Origin: Sympetrum striolatum
Lineage: Eukaryota; Arthropoda; Insecta; Odonata; Libellulidae
Direction of reading: 5' to 3'
Length of the DNA stretch: 64,000 bases
Assembly: GCA_947579665.1 (NCBI GenBank)
Contig: OX388350.1
Location: 88,059,152-88,123,151, forward strand
A model generated the notes under the pieces. That model was not told the origin of the DNA. It saw nothing but the letters and a program-made list of their open reading frames with translations, and did not search any database. Both the position numbers and the translations under genes were made by a program. Within the stretch, counting starts at the first letter, position 1. Every line of letters begins with the position of its first letter. Shown here piece after piece: positions 42,639 through 56,000 of the stretch.

Positions 42639-44254
42639 GTGAAACATTTAGTAGAATTTCAGGAGCAGGACTTGTCTGTAGAAAACCATCAGTTTGCAGA
42701 CATGGTTGAATTTAATGCCTGGAAGAAAGATCTGTGTCAACAGAACAACATTTCAATGGTAAGGCAATCTGGAGTCCGCTGTCTAGAGAACGTTAAATTG
42801 CACTATTATATATGTAAAGTCATCAATAGATGCAAGAATGTGTTTACTATCAACAAAATGAGTAGTAAAAGGAAATTTGGTTGCATGCCCAACACTGACT
42901 GCATGTCCAGATTGATTGTAAGAGACTCAAGTAGCTGCGTTAATGTTAAGTATTTCAATACTCACAATCATGACCTCAACGTTAGGAATGTGAAATTTTA
43001 TCGTTGGAATGAGTCCACCAAAGCTAAAATTGACACAATGCTGGAACAGGATGTCCCTGCCCATACTATTCAGCTTATCAGAATAAAAACAACTTAGTAA
43101 TTTCCACAGTACTGTCCTTTATTTAGACCACAACCCAGGTTTCATTGCATTGCAACATCTTCAGGTGAAGAAAAGAATTTCCTCTTCCTTATATACACTT
43201 TCCGGAGGGGGTATAGGAGAGGTTGGGGAAAGGGTTGAATGGATAATTGTGAGTTTAGGGGGGAAGTAGGGAATTTGTGAGGAATTTTAACTGTGGAGAA
43301 TTTGGTTGGGTGAGTAAACGCAGTTTCAGGATAAGATAAATTAGATACGGCCCAAAAGTAGCCAAGTCAATAATATACAATATAAGGTAAACAAGAATAT
43401 AAAAACTGTAATTAAAAGGAACATTAATCATAAATGTCCAGCAGAGGGAAATGGGTGGTGAACAGGTATTTATTTAAAATATTACCTTCTGTTAATTTGT
43501 CATAATTTAAAATTTCTATTTGTTCAAGCAAATCTACTCTGGTGCCCTTTTTCTCTACGTGGAGGATTTTATGTTCAAAATTACTTGTATGTTTGTACTG
43601 CAATAAATGTTTGGCTGGGAATTATCGTTGTTATTCTGAAAACTATATTTATGCTCCTTAATTCTAGTATTGAAATTTCTCCCCGTTTGACCTACACACC
43701 ATTGCAACTGAGCATTCTAATTTATATATTCCACTTTTTCCCCTTGCCCAATTCTATCTTTTGTGGGTTTTAAAAGGTTCCTTAAATGGTTTTTGTTGTA
43801 GACGCCAATTTTGATTTTATCCCTCGGAATAAGTTTGTTGAATTTCAGTGAAATTTTACCAAGAAAAGGAAGTCAACACCACTTTGGGTGTTCATAAGAA
43901 TTCGATTGGGATCCATATATTCAGGAATTATTCCAGCCTAAATTTTTTAACAGTGAAATTCTTGTGAAAGAGTACTTTGTATCTACAACTGATATAAACA
44001 AAATGAGGTACAAATTGCATCTGAAAAAGCGATTAAACAAAGATGATGCTTTAGCTTTTCATTTGCTTGTTCATTCCTTGCCTAGAATTGATTACTCAGT
44101 GTTAATACATAAACCATTTGGTATACCGGCAGAAATAGGCAAAGCAGATCTTGATTATTTGCCTCACTCTTCTCAGCTTTTTTGTCTTGGCCTTCAGCAT
44201 TTTCAGCAAATGCAGGAAATGATGGACGGCTGTACAAGAATCCTCCTCCAGTAA
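42639..44254 (+). pseudogene. FAR1/FLYWCH-MULE-like protein, split by a Penelope-like insertion
   Basis: The first part (42,639-43,076) contains MVEFNAWKKDLCQQNNISM, YYICKVINRC, then FGCMPNTDCMSRLIV and FNTHNHDLNV. Ordered Cys...Cys...His-x-His is the WRKY-GCM1-type zinc finger seen in FLYWCH and FAR1/MULE proteins. The segment DTMLEQDVPAHTIQ is typical of what follows. Reading then breaks at 43,077, where a Penelope-like element is inserted. Beyond it (about 43,930-44,254) comes VKEYFVSTTDINKMRYKLHL, KKRLNKDDALAF, YSVLIHKP and FCLGLQHFQQMQEMM, which fits the region just before the transposase core in such proteins. Together they look like the N-terminal half of one gene or MULE-type transposase. 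The DDE core was not found. The family call is from memory and moderate. Confidence 0.5.
43077..43895 (-). mobile_element. Penelope-like element with GIY-YIG endonuclease remnant
   Basis: On the minus strand, from about 43,890: FLGKISLKFNKLIPRDKIKIG, then LLKPTKDRIGQGEKSGIYKLEC, VGQTGRNF, TRIKEHKYSFQNNN, and LLEQIEILNYDKLTEGN ending YLFTTHFPLLDIYD. The GIY...VGQTGR order is the GIY-YIG nuclease that ends Penelope-like ORFs. Frameshifts and stops break it, and the reverse transcriptase is missing (5' truncated). The 3' UTR (43,078-43,330) is shared with 24,118-24,365 and shows a degenerate hammerhead-like 'ctgaaga...gaaac' order. It interrupts the MULE-like pseudogene. The left edge is sharp, the right edge approximate. 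Confidence 0.75.
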
Positions 44255-44259
44255 AATAT

Positions 44260-45204
44260 TCCTCAGATAACCTGAACTATGATGTTCCCAAATTGTAAAG
44301 TTGCAATTTTTTGCAAGTCGCAAATATTTTGCAAAAGTTGCAAAATTTATAGTGTGAAATAAATTGCTACTGATCCAGCATTTTGCGACCAGATTCCCCA
44401 GCTTTTGAACTCGGCTCAAGGACAAATCTTCTAGTAAAATTCTCGGAGATGCTGGCAAAAAATTCGCCCATGGAGGCTGTGAATTTTCCGCCGACGTTCT
44501 ACCATGTTAATAGTTTCTTTTAAACAGTTGTAACAGTACGGTCGCAAGTAGATTTTATAAAGAAGAGGGCTGATGCCATACATTTCTTGCTAATTTAACG
44601 AGAGTGAAAAGAAATTACTTTAGTTCCATGCAATTATTTTGCACTTAGTGTCTTTACATTTTCATATGTTTATTACTTGTTATCGAATGTTTTCTCATCC
44701 TCAGTAGTTTATTATTCTTGTCTTTGATTGCTATATTTAGTGGTGCTAAATCTTATTTAACAGCAATGGAAAATTTTTTCTGCATAATTATAATTTGCGT
44801 CTTTCTTACTGACAAGATATTGTCGTCCCAAGTACTTCACGAGGTGATATTTATTTACATTGTAAATCTAGACTTTTTTTGTTTTTTGTTACTTAACAAG
44901 GTGCTTCGTTGAAACATTTGTGTGAATAAATCTTTTGTCTGCAAATGTTGGGCAGTCTCACAGTTTCGAGCAAGTATTGCAGTTGGTACTAATTTTTTGT
45001 GTTTATGATGGACAAAGCCATTTTCGTTGGTGGAAATCTGACACCGACTTGTTTTGTATTAAACTGTAGACTCTGAGGATTAAATTAATAAAGTGACCAA
45101 TACTTCAGTTGCAATCAGTCATTTAACCATTATTTATGACTTTATTCTGCAGAAAAACATGTCTGCGATTAATCAAACTGAACTTGCATTTCTTATAAGA
45201 GATT
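44260..45204. other. No gene recognised; approach to the satellite
   Basis: AT-rich, no exon or repeat end recognised. Satellite-like words begin near 45,205 ('aaaattaaggcaaaatagag'). Confidence 0.35.
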
Positions 45205-46904
45205 TCAATGTCGAAAATTAAGGCAAAATAGAGGAAAAAAAATTGAAATTTCGCTAAAATTATCCGTTTTCGTTGCTTTTTTCGATCATATCTCGATAAA
45301 ATTACAAAAGTTAAGGCAAAATAGAGGAAAAAAATTGAAATTTCGGTTGAAATTTCTGTTTTCGATGCTTTTTTAGATCATTTTTTATCAAAATCACGAA
45401 AACAAAGGCAAAATAGAGGAAAAAGATTGAAAGTAATGTGAAATAATCCGTTATCGATGCTTTTTTCGATTAGATCTCAATAACATGCCGAAAATAAAGG
45501 AAAAATGGAGGAAAAAAATTTACATTTTTGGTGAAATTATCCGTTATCGATGCATTTTTTGATTACATCTCGATAACATACCAAAAACTAAGGCAAAATA
45601 GAGGAAAAAAATTGAAATTCCGGTAAAATTATCCGTTTTCGATGATTTATTCGATCAAATCTTGGCGAAATCACCAAGACTAAGGCAAATCAGAGGAAAA
45701 AGACTGAAATATTGGTGAAACTATCCGTTTTCGATGATTTAATCGATCTTGTCTTGGTAAAATCACGAAAACTAAGGAAAAATAGAGGAAAAAGATTGAA
45801 ATTTCGTTGAATTAATCATTTTTCGATGCTTTTTTCGATCATATCTTGTTAAAATCACGAAAAATAAGGAAAATTAGAGGAAACAAATTTTAATATCGGG
45901 GAAATTATCCGTTTTGAATATTTTTTCCAATCATATCTTTCAGAATCACGAAAACTAAGGCAAAATATATGAAAAAGATTGAAATATTGGTGAATTTATC
46001 CCTTTTCAATGCTTTTTCGATCATATCTTGGCAAAATCACGAAAACTAAGGTAAAATAGAGGAAAAAGATTGATATTTCGGTTAAATTATCCGTTTTTGG
46101 TTCTTAAATTGTTCATACTTTGGCAAAATCACGAAAACTGAGGAAAAATAGAGGAAAAAGATTGAAAGTAATGTAAAATTATCCGTTTTCGATGCTTTTT
46201 TCGATTATATCTCAATAACATGCCGGAAATAAGGGCAAAATTGGGGAAAATAATATAAATTTTCGGTGAAATTATCCGTTTTCGATTCTTTTTTTGATTA
46301 TATCTCGATAACATACCGAAAATTAAGGAAAAATAGAGGAAAATGATTGAAATTTCGGTCAAATTATCCGTTTTCGATGCTTTTTTCGATCATATTTTAG
46401 CAAAATCACGAAAAGTTAGGCAAAATTGTGGGAAAAGATTGAAAAATTCGGTGAAATAATAAGTTTTCGATGCTTTTTTCGATCATATCTTGGCAAAATC
46501 ACGTAAACTAAGGAAAAATAGAGGAAATAGATTGAAATTTCGGTGAAATTATCCGTTTTCGATGCTTTTTTCGAGCATGTTTTAGCAAAATCACGAAAAG
46601 TTAGGCAAAATACTGGGAAAAGATTGAAAAATTCGGTGAAATAATAAGTTTTCGATGCTTTTTTCGATCATATCTTGGCAAAATCACGTAAACTAAGGAA
46701 AAATAGAGGAAAAAGATTGAACTTTCGTTGAATTAATCATTTTTCGATGCTTTATTCGATCTTATCTTGCTAAAATCACGAAAAATAAGGAAAATTTAGA
46801 GGAAACAAATTTTAATAACGGTGAAATTATCCGTTTTGAATATTTTTTTCAATCATATCTTGCAGAATCACGAAAACTAAGGGAAAATATATGAAAAAGA
46901 TTGA

Positions 46905-47850
46905 AATATTGGTGAAATTATCCGTTTTCAATGCTTTTTCGATATATCTTGGCAAAATCACGAAAACTAAGGTAAAATAGAGGAAATTCATTCATTCATT
47001 CATAGAATTTAGATTCATAAAATTCATTGAAATTATCCGATTTGGATGCTTTTTTCGATAACACCTCAATAAAATGCCGGATATAAAGGCAAAATAGAGG
47101 AAAGAAATTGAAATTCCGTTGAAATTATTCTTTTTCGAGGCTTTTTTGATGAAAGAAAGATTACATGCCAAAAAATAAGGAAAAAGATTGAAAATTCATT
47201 TAAATTATCCGATTTCGATGTTTTTTTCGATCATAACTTGGCAAAATGACGAAAACTAAGGCAAAACAGTGGAAAAAAATTGCGATTACGTTAAAATTAT
47301 CCGTAATTAATGCTTTTTTCGATCTTATCTTGGTACAATCACGAAAATTAAGGAAAATAGAGGAAAAAGATTGAAATATTGGTGAAATTATCCGTTTTCA
47401 ATGCTTTTTCGATCATATCTTGGCAAAATCACGAAAACTAAGGTAAAATAGAGGAAATTCATTCATTCATCATAGAATTTAGATTCATAAAATTCATTGA
47501 AATTATCCGATTTGGATGCTTTTTTCGATAACACCTCAATAAAATGCCGGATATAAAGGCAAAATAGAGGAAAGAAATTGAAATTCCGTTGAAATTATTC
47601 TTTTTCGAGGCTTTTTTGATGAAAGAAAGATTACATGTCAAAAAATAAGGAAAAAGAGTGAAAATTCATTTAAATTATCCGATTTCGATGCTTTTTTCGA
47701 TCATAACTTGGCAAAATGACAAAAACTAAGGCAAAACAGTGGAAAAAAATTGCGATTACGTTAAAATTATCCGTAATTAATGCTTTTTTCGATCTTATCT
47801 TGGTACAATCACGAAAATTAAGGAAAATAGAGGAAAAAAATTGAAATTTC
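46905..47850. repeat. Local 473-bp tandem duplication in the satellite
   Basis: The marker 'gaggaaattcattcattcat' at about 46,980 recurs 473 bp later, and flanking monomers (for example 'tttcgaggcttttttgatga' and 'attgcgattacgttaaaat') match in order with few differences. Confidence 0.8.
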
Positions 47851-48884
47851 AGTTTAAATTTCTGTTTTCGATGCTTTTTAGATCATTTTTTTATCAAAAT
47901 CACGAAAACTAAGGCAAAATAGGGGAAAAATATTGAAATTTCTGTTTTTGATGCTTTTTTAGATCATTTTTAATCAAAATCACGAAAACTAAGGCAAATT
48001 AGAGGAAAAAATTGAAATTTCGGTTGAAATTTCTGTTTTCGATGCTTTTTAGATCATTTTTTGTCAAAATCACGATAACTAAAGCACAAAGATGAAAAAA
48101 AATTGAAATTTCTGTTTTCGATGCTTTTTTTGATCATTATTATCAAAATCACGAAAACTTAGGCAAAATAGAGGAAAAAAATTGTAATTTCGGATAAAAT
48201 TTCTGTTTTCGATGCTTTTTTAGATCATTTTTTATCAAAAGCACGAATACTAAGGCAAAATAGAGGAGGAAAATTGAAATTTCGGTTAAAATTCCTGTTT
48301 TCTATGCTTTTTTAGAACATTTTTTATCAAAATAACGAAAAGTAAGGCAAAATAGAGGAAAAAACATGAAATTTCGGTTAAAATTTCTGTTTTCGATGCT
48401 TTTTTAGATCATTTTTTATTAAAATCACGAATACTAAGGCAAAATAGAGGAATAAAATTGAAATTTCGGTTAAAATTTCTAGTTTAGATGCTTTTTTAAA
48501 TCATTTTTTATCAATAGCACGAATACTAAGGCAAAATAGAGGAAGAAAATTGAAATTTTAGTTAAAATTTCTGTTTTCGATGCTTTTTTAGATCCTTTTT
48601 TATCAAAAGCACGAATACTAAGGCAAAATACAGGAAGAAAATTGAAATTTCGGTGAAACTATCCGTTTTCGATAAATTTTTCGATCTTAATTTAGCAAAA
48701 TCACGAAAAGTAAGGCAAAATAGAGGAAAAAATCTGAAAATTCGGTTAAAATTTCTGATTTCGATGCTTTTTTAGATCATTTTTTATCAAAAGCACGAAT
48801 ACTAAGGCAAAATTGAGGAAGAAAATTGAAATTTCGGTTAAAATTTCTGTTTTCTATGCTTTTTTAGATCATTTTTTATCAAAA

Positions 48885-51460
48885 GCACGAATACTTAGGA
48901 AAGATTGAGGAAGGAAATTGAAATTTCGGTTAAAATTTCTGTTTTCTATGCTTTGTTAGATCATTTTTAATCAAAATCACGAATACTAAGGAAAAATAGA
49001 GGAAAAAGATTGAAATTTCGGTAAAGTTATCCGTTTTCAATGCTTTTTTCGATCATATCTTAACAAAATCAAGAATAATAAGGAAAAATAGAGGAAAAAG
49101 ATTGAAATTTCGGTGAAACTATCCGTTTTCGATGCTTTTTTCGATCATATTTTCTCAAAATCACGAAAAGATAGGCAAAATGGTGGGAATAGATAAAAAA
49201 AATTCGATGAAATAATAAGTTTTCGATGCTTTTTTCGATCATATCTTGGAAAAATCACGTAAACTAAGGAAAAATATAGGAAAAAGATTGAAATTTCGGT
49301 GAAATTATCCGTTTTCGATGCTTTTTTCGTTCATGTTTTAGCAAAATCACGAAAAGTTAGGCAAAATACTGGGAAAAGATTAAAAAATTCTATGAAATAA
49401 TAAGTTTTCGATGCTTTTTTAGATCATATCTTAGCAAAATCACGTAAACTAAGGAAAAATAGAGGAAAAAGATTGAAATATTTGTGAAATTATCCGTTTT
49501 CAATGCTTTTTTCGATCATATCTTAGATAAATAACGAAATGTTAGGCAAAAGAAGGGAATTAGATTGGAATTTCGTTGAAATAATCAGTTTTGGATGCTT
49601 TTTTAGATTATACCTCGATAAAAAGCCGAAGATTAAGGCAAAATAGAGGAAAAAAATTGAAAATCCGGAAAAATTATCCGTTTTCGATGATTTATTCGAT
49701 CAAATCTTGGTGAAATCACCAAGACTAAGGCAAATCAGAGGAAAAAGGCTGAAATATCGGTGAAACTATCCGTTTTCGATGATTTAATCGATCTTGTCTT
49801 GGTAAAATCACGAAAAATAAGGAAAATTAGAGGAAACAAATTTTAATATCGGTGAAATTATCCGTTTTGAATTTCTTTTTCAAACATATCCTGCAAAATC
49901 ACGAAAACTAAGGAAATATATGAAAAAGATTGTAATATTGGTGAAATTATCCGTTTTCAATGCTTTTTCGATCATATCTTGGCAAAATCACGAAAACTAA
50001 GGCAAAATAGAGGACAAAGATTGATATTTCGGTAAAATTATACGTTTTCGATCAAATATTGGCAAAACTTCGAAAACTAATGCATAATAGACGAAAAAAG
50101 ATTGATATTTCGGTTAAATTATCCGTTTTCGATTCTTTAATCGTTTATACTTTGGCAAAATCACGAAATCTAAGGCAAAATGCAGGAAAAAAATTGAAAT
50201 TTTGGTAAAAATTTCTGTTTTCGATGCTTTTTTATAATCAATTTTTATCAAAATCACGAAAACTAAGGCAATATAGAGCAAAAAAATTGAAATTTCGGTT
50301 AAAATTTCAGTTTTCGATGCTTTTTTAGATCATTTTTTATCAAAATCACGTAAACTATGGCAAAACAGAGGAAAAAAATTGAAATTTCGGTTAAAATTTC
50401 TGTTTTCGATGCTTTTTTAGATCATTTTTTATCAAAAAATCGAATCCTAAGGACAAATAGAGGAAGAAATTTGAAATTTCGGTTAAAAATTCTTTTTTCG
50501 ATGCTTTTTTAGATCATTTTTTATCAAAAGCACGAATACTTAGGAAAGATTGAGGAAGGAAATTGAAATTTCGGTTAAAATTTCTGTTTTCTATGCTTTG
50601 TTAGATCATTTTTAATCAAAATCACGAATACTAAGGAAAAATAGAGGAAAAAGATTGAAATTTCGGTAAAGTTATCCGTTTTCAATGCTTTTTTCGATCA
50701 TATCTTAACAAAATCAAGAATAATAAGGAAAAATAGAGGAAAAAGATTGAAATTTCGGTGAAACTATCCGTTTTCGATGCTTTTTTCGATCATATTTTCT
50801 CAAAATCACGAAAAGATAGGCAAAATGGTGGGAATAGATAAAAAAAATTCGATGAAATAATAAGTTTTCGATGCTTTTTTCGATCATATCTTGGAAAAAT
50901 CACGTAAACTAAGGAAAAATATAGGAAAAAGATTGAAATTTCGGTGAAATTATCCGTTTTCGATGCTTTTTTCGTTCATGTTTTAGCAAAATCACGAAAA
51001 GTTAGGCAAAATACTGGGAAAAGATTAAAAAATTCTATGAAATAATAAGTTTTCGATGCTTTTTTAGATCATATCTTAGCAAAATCACGTAAACTAAGGA
51101 AAAATAGAGGAAAAAGATTGAAATATTTGTGAAATTATCCGTTTTCAATGCTTTTTTCGATCATATCTTAGATAAATAACGAAATGTTAGGCAAAAGAAG
51201 GGAATTAGATTGGAATTTCGTTGAAATAATCAGTTTTGGATGCTTTTTTCGATTATACCTCGATAAAAAGCCGAAGATTAAGGCAAAATAGAGGAAAAAA
51301 AATTGAAAATCCGGAAAAATTATCCGTTTTCGATGATTTATTCGATCAAATCTTGGCGAAATCACCAAGACTAAGGCAAATCAGAGGAAAAAGACTGAAA
51401 TATCGGTGAAACTATCCGTTTACGATGATTTAATCGATCTTGTCTTGGTAAAATCACGAA
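48885..51460. repeat. 1.65-kb-spaced duplication in the satellite
   Basis: 'gcacgaatacttaggaaaga' occurs at 48,885 and 50,530, 1645 bp apart, and the following 900 bp or more match nearly base for base through 'gataaataacgaaatgttag' (about 49,525 and 51,171). A third copy of that last marker at 52,000 gives a further step of about 0.83 kb. Confidence 0.8.
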
Positions 51461-53035
51461 AACTAAGGAAAAATAGAGGAAAAAGATTGATATTTCGGTT
51501 AAATTATCCGTTTTAGATTCTTAAATCGTATATACTTTGGCAAAATCACGAAGACTAAGGCAAAATAGAGGAAAAAAATTGAAATTTCGGTTAAAATTTC
51601 TGTTTTCGATGCTTTTTTAGATCATTTTTTATCAAAATCACGAATACTAAGGCAAAATAGAGGAAGAAAATTGAAATTTCGGTTAAAATTTCTGTTTGCT
51701 ATGGATTTTTAGATCATTTTTTATCAAAATAACGAAAAGTATGGCAAAATAGAGGAAAAAACATGAAATTTCGGTTAAAATTTCTGTTTTCGATGCTTTT
51801 CTAGATCATTTTTTATCAAAATCACGAAAACTAAGACAAATTAGAGGAAAAAAATTGAAATTTCGGTTAAAATTTCTGTTTTCGATGCTTTTTTAGATCA
51901 TTTTTTATCAAAATCACGAAAACTAAGGCAAAATAGAGGAAAAAGATTGAAATATTTGTGAAATTATCCGTTTTCATTGCTTTTTTCGATCATATCTTAG
52001 ATAAATAACGAAATGTTAGGCAAAAGAAGGGAATTAGATTGGAATTTCGTTGAAATAATCAGTTTTGGATGCTTTTTTCGATTATACCTCGATAAAAAGC
52101 CGAAGATTAAGGCAAAATAGAGGAAAAAAATTGAAAATCCGGAAAAATTATCCGTTTTCGATGATTTATTCAATAAAATCTTGGCGAAATCACCAAGACT
52201 AAGGCAAATCAGAGGAAAAAGACTGAAATATCGGAGAAACTATCCGTTTTCGATGATTTAATCGATCTTGTCTTGGTAAAATCACGAAAACTAAGGAAAA
52301 ATAGAGGAAAAAGATTGATATTTCGGTTAAATTATCCGTTTTAGATTCTTAAATCGTATATACTTTGGCAAAATCACGAAAACTAAGGCAAAATAGAGGA
52401 AGAAAATTGAAATTTCGGTTAAAATTTCTGTTTGCTATGCATTTTTAGATCATTTTTTATCAAAATCACGAATACTAAGGCAAAATAGAGGAAAAAAATT
52501 GAAATTTCGGTTAAAATTTCTGTTTTCGATGCTTTTCTAGATCATTTTTTATCAAAATCACGAAAACTAAGACAAATTAGAGGAAAAAAATTGAAATTTC
52601 GGTTAAAATTTCCGTTTTCGATGCTTTTTTAGATCATTTTTTATCAAAATCACGAAAACTAAGGCAAAATAGAGGAAAAAAATTGAAATTTCGGTTGAAA
52701 TTTCTGTTTTCGATGCTTTATAGATCATTTTTAATCAAAATCACGAAAACAAAGGAAAAATAGAGGAAAAAATTGAAATTTCTGTTTTTGATGCTTTTTT
52801 AGATCAATTTTTATTATAATCACGAATACTAAGGCAAAATAGAGGAAAAAAATTGAAATTTCGGTTTAAATTTCTGTTTTCGATGCTTTTTTAGATCATT
52901 TTTTATCAAAAGCACGAATACTAAGGCAAAATAGAGGAAGAAAATTGAAATTTTGGTTAAAATTTCTGTATTCTATGCTTTTTTAGATCATTTTTAATCA
53001 AAATCACGAAAACTAAGGAAAAATAGAGGAAAAAG

Positions 53036-56000
53036 ATTGAAATTTCGATGAAATAATCAGTTTTGGATGCTTTTTTCGATTAAACCTCGATAAAAGGCCG
53101 AAGATTAAGGCAAAATAGAGGAAAAAAATTGAAAATCCGGTAAAATTATCCGTTTTCGATGATTTATTCGATCAAATCTTGGCGAAATCACCAAGACTAA
53201 AACAAATCAGAAGAAAAAGGCTGAAATATCGGTGAAACTATCCGTTTTTGATGATTTAATCGATCTTGTCTTGGTAAAATCACGAAAGCTAAGGAAAAAT
53301 AGAGGAAAAAGATTGAAATTTCGTTGAATTAATCATTTTGCGATGCTTTTTTCGATCATATCTTGTTAAAATCACGAAAAATAAGGAAAATTAGTGGAAA
53401 CAAATTTTAATATCGGTGAAATTATCCGTTTTGAATATTTTTTTCAATCATATATTGCAGAATCACGAAAACTAAGGTAAAATATATGAAAAAGATTGAA
53501 ATATTGGTGAAATTATCCGTTTTCAATGCTTTTTCGATCATATCTTGGCAAAAGCACGAAAACTAAGGCAAAACAGAGGAAATTCATTCATTCATACATA
53601 GAATTTAGATTCATAAAATTCATTGAAATTATCCGATTTGGATGCTCTTTTCGATAACACCTCAATAAAATGCCGGATATAAAGGCAAAATAGAGGAAAG
53701 AAATTGAAATTCCGTTGAAATTATTCTTTTTCGAGGCTTTTTTGATGAAAGAAAGATTACATGCCGAAAAATAAGGAAAAAGATTGAAAATTCATTTAAA
53801 TTATCCGATTTCGATGCTTTTTTCGATCATAATTTGGCAAAATGACGTAAACTAAGGCAAAACAGTGGAAAAAAATTGCGATTACGTTAAAATTATCCGT
53901 AATTGATGCTTTTTTCGATCTTATCTTGGTACAATCACGAAAATTAAGGAAAATAGAGGAAAAAAATTGAAATTTCGGTTTAAATTTCTGTTTTCGATGC
54001 TTTTTAGATCATTTTTTTATCAAAATCACGAAAACTAAGGCAAAATTGGGGAAAAAATTGAAATTTCTGTTTTTGATGCTTTTTTAGATCATTTTTAATC
54101 AAAATCACGAAAACTAAGGCAAATTAGAGGAAAAAATTGAAATTTCGGTTGAAATTTCTGTTTTCGATGCTTTTTAGATCATTTTTTGTCAAAATCACGA
54201 AAACTAAGGCACAAAGATGAAAAAAAATTGAAATTTCTGTTTTCGATGCTTTATTCGATCAAATCTTGGCGAAATCACCAAGACTAAGGCAAATCAGAGG
54301 AAAAAGACTGAAATATCGGTGAAACTATCCGTTTTCGATGATTTAATCGATCTTGTCTTGGTAAAATCACGAAAACTAAGGAAAAATAGAGGAAAAAGAT
54401 TGATATTTCGGTTAAATTATCCGTTTTAGATTCTTAAATCGTATATACTGTGGCAAAATCACGAAAACTAAGGCAGAATAGAGGACAAAAATTGAAATTT
54501 CGGTTAAAATTTCTGTTTTCGATGCTTTTTTAGATCAGTTTTTATCAAAATCACGAATACTAAGGCAAAATAGAGGAAAAAAATTGAAATTTCGGTTGAA
54601 ATTTCTGTTTGCTATGCATTTTTAGATAATTTTTTATCAAAATAACGAAAAGTATGGCAAAATAGAGGAAAAAACATGAAAATTCGGTTAAAATTTCTGT
54701 TTTCGATGCTATTTTAGATCATTTTTTATCAAAATCACGAAAACTAAGGCAAAATAGAGGAAAAAAATTGAAATATTTGTTAAAAATTCTGTTTTCGATG
54801 CTTTTTTAGATCATTTTTTATCAAAATCACGAGAATTAAGGCAAAATAGAGGAAACAAATTGAAATTTCGGTTGAAATTTCTATTTTCTATGCATTTTAG
54901 ATCATTTTTAATCAAAATCACGAAAACAAAGGAAAAATAGAGGAAAAAATTGAAATTTCTGTTTTTGATGCTTTTTTAGATCATTTTTTATCAAAATCAC
55001 GAATACTAAGGAAAATAGAGGAAAAAAATTGAAATTTCGGTTTAAATTTCTGTTTTCGATGCTTTTTTAGATCATTTTTTATCAAAAGCACGAATACTAA
55101 GGCAAAATAGAGGAAGAAAATTGAAATTTTGGTTAAAATTTCTGTATTCTATGCTTTTTTAGATCATTTTTAATCAAAATCACGAAAACTAAGGAAAAAT
55201 AGAGGAAAAAGATTGAAATTTCGATGAAATAATCAGTTTTGGATGCTTTTTTCGATTAAACCTCGATAAAAGGCCGAAGATTAAGGCAAAATAGAGGAAA
55301 AAAATTGAAAATCCGGTAAAATTATCCGTTTTCGATGATTTATTCGATCAAATCTTGGCGAAATCACCAAGACTAAAACAAATCAGAAGAAAAAGGCTGA
55401 AATATCGGTGAAACTATCCGTTTTTGATGATTTAATCGATCTTGTCTTGGTAAAATCACGAAAGCTAAGGAAAAATAGAGGAAAAAGATTGAAATTTCGT
55501 TGAATTAATCATTTTGCGATGCTTTTTTCGATCATATCTTGTTAAAATCACGAAAAATAAGGAAAATTGGTGGAAACAAATTTTAATATCGGTGAAATTA
55601 TCCGTTTTGAATATTTTTTTCAATCATATATTGCAGAATCACGAAAACTAAGGTAAAATATATGAAAAAGATTGAAATATTGGTGAAATTATCCGTTTTC
55701 AATGCTTTTTCGATCATATCTTGGCAAAAGCACGAAAACTAAGGTAAAATAGAGGAAATTCATTCATTCATACATAGAATTTAGATTCATAAAATTCATT
55801 GAAATTATCCGATTTGGATGCTCTTTTCGATAACACCTCAATAAAATGCCGGATATAAAGGCAAAATAGAGGAAAGAAATTGAAATTCCGTTGAAATTAT
55901 TCTTTTTCGAGGCTATTTTGATGAAAGAAAGATTACATGCCGAAAAATAAGGAAAAAGATTGAAAATTCATTTAAATTATCCGATTTCGATGCTTTTTTC

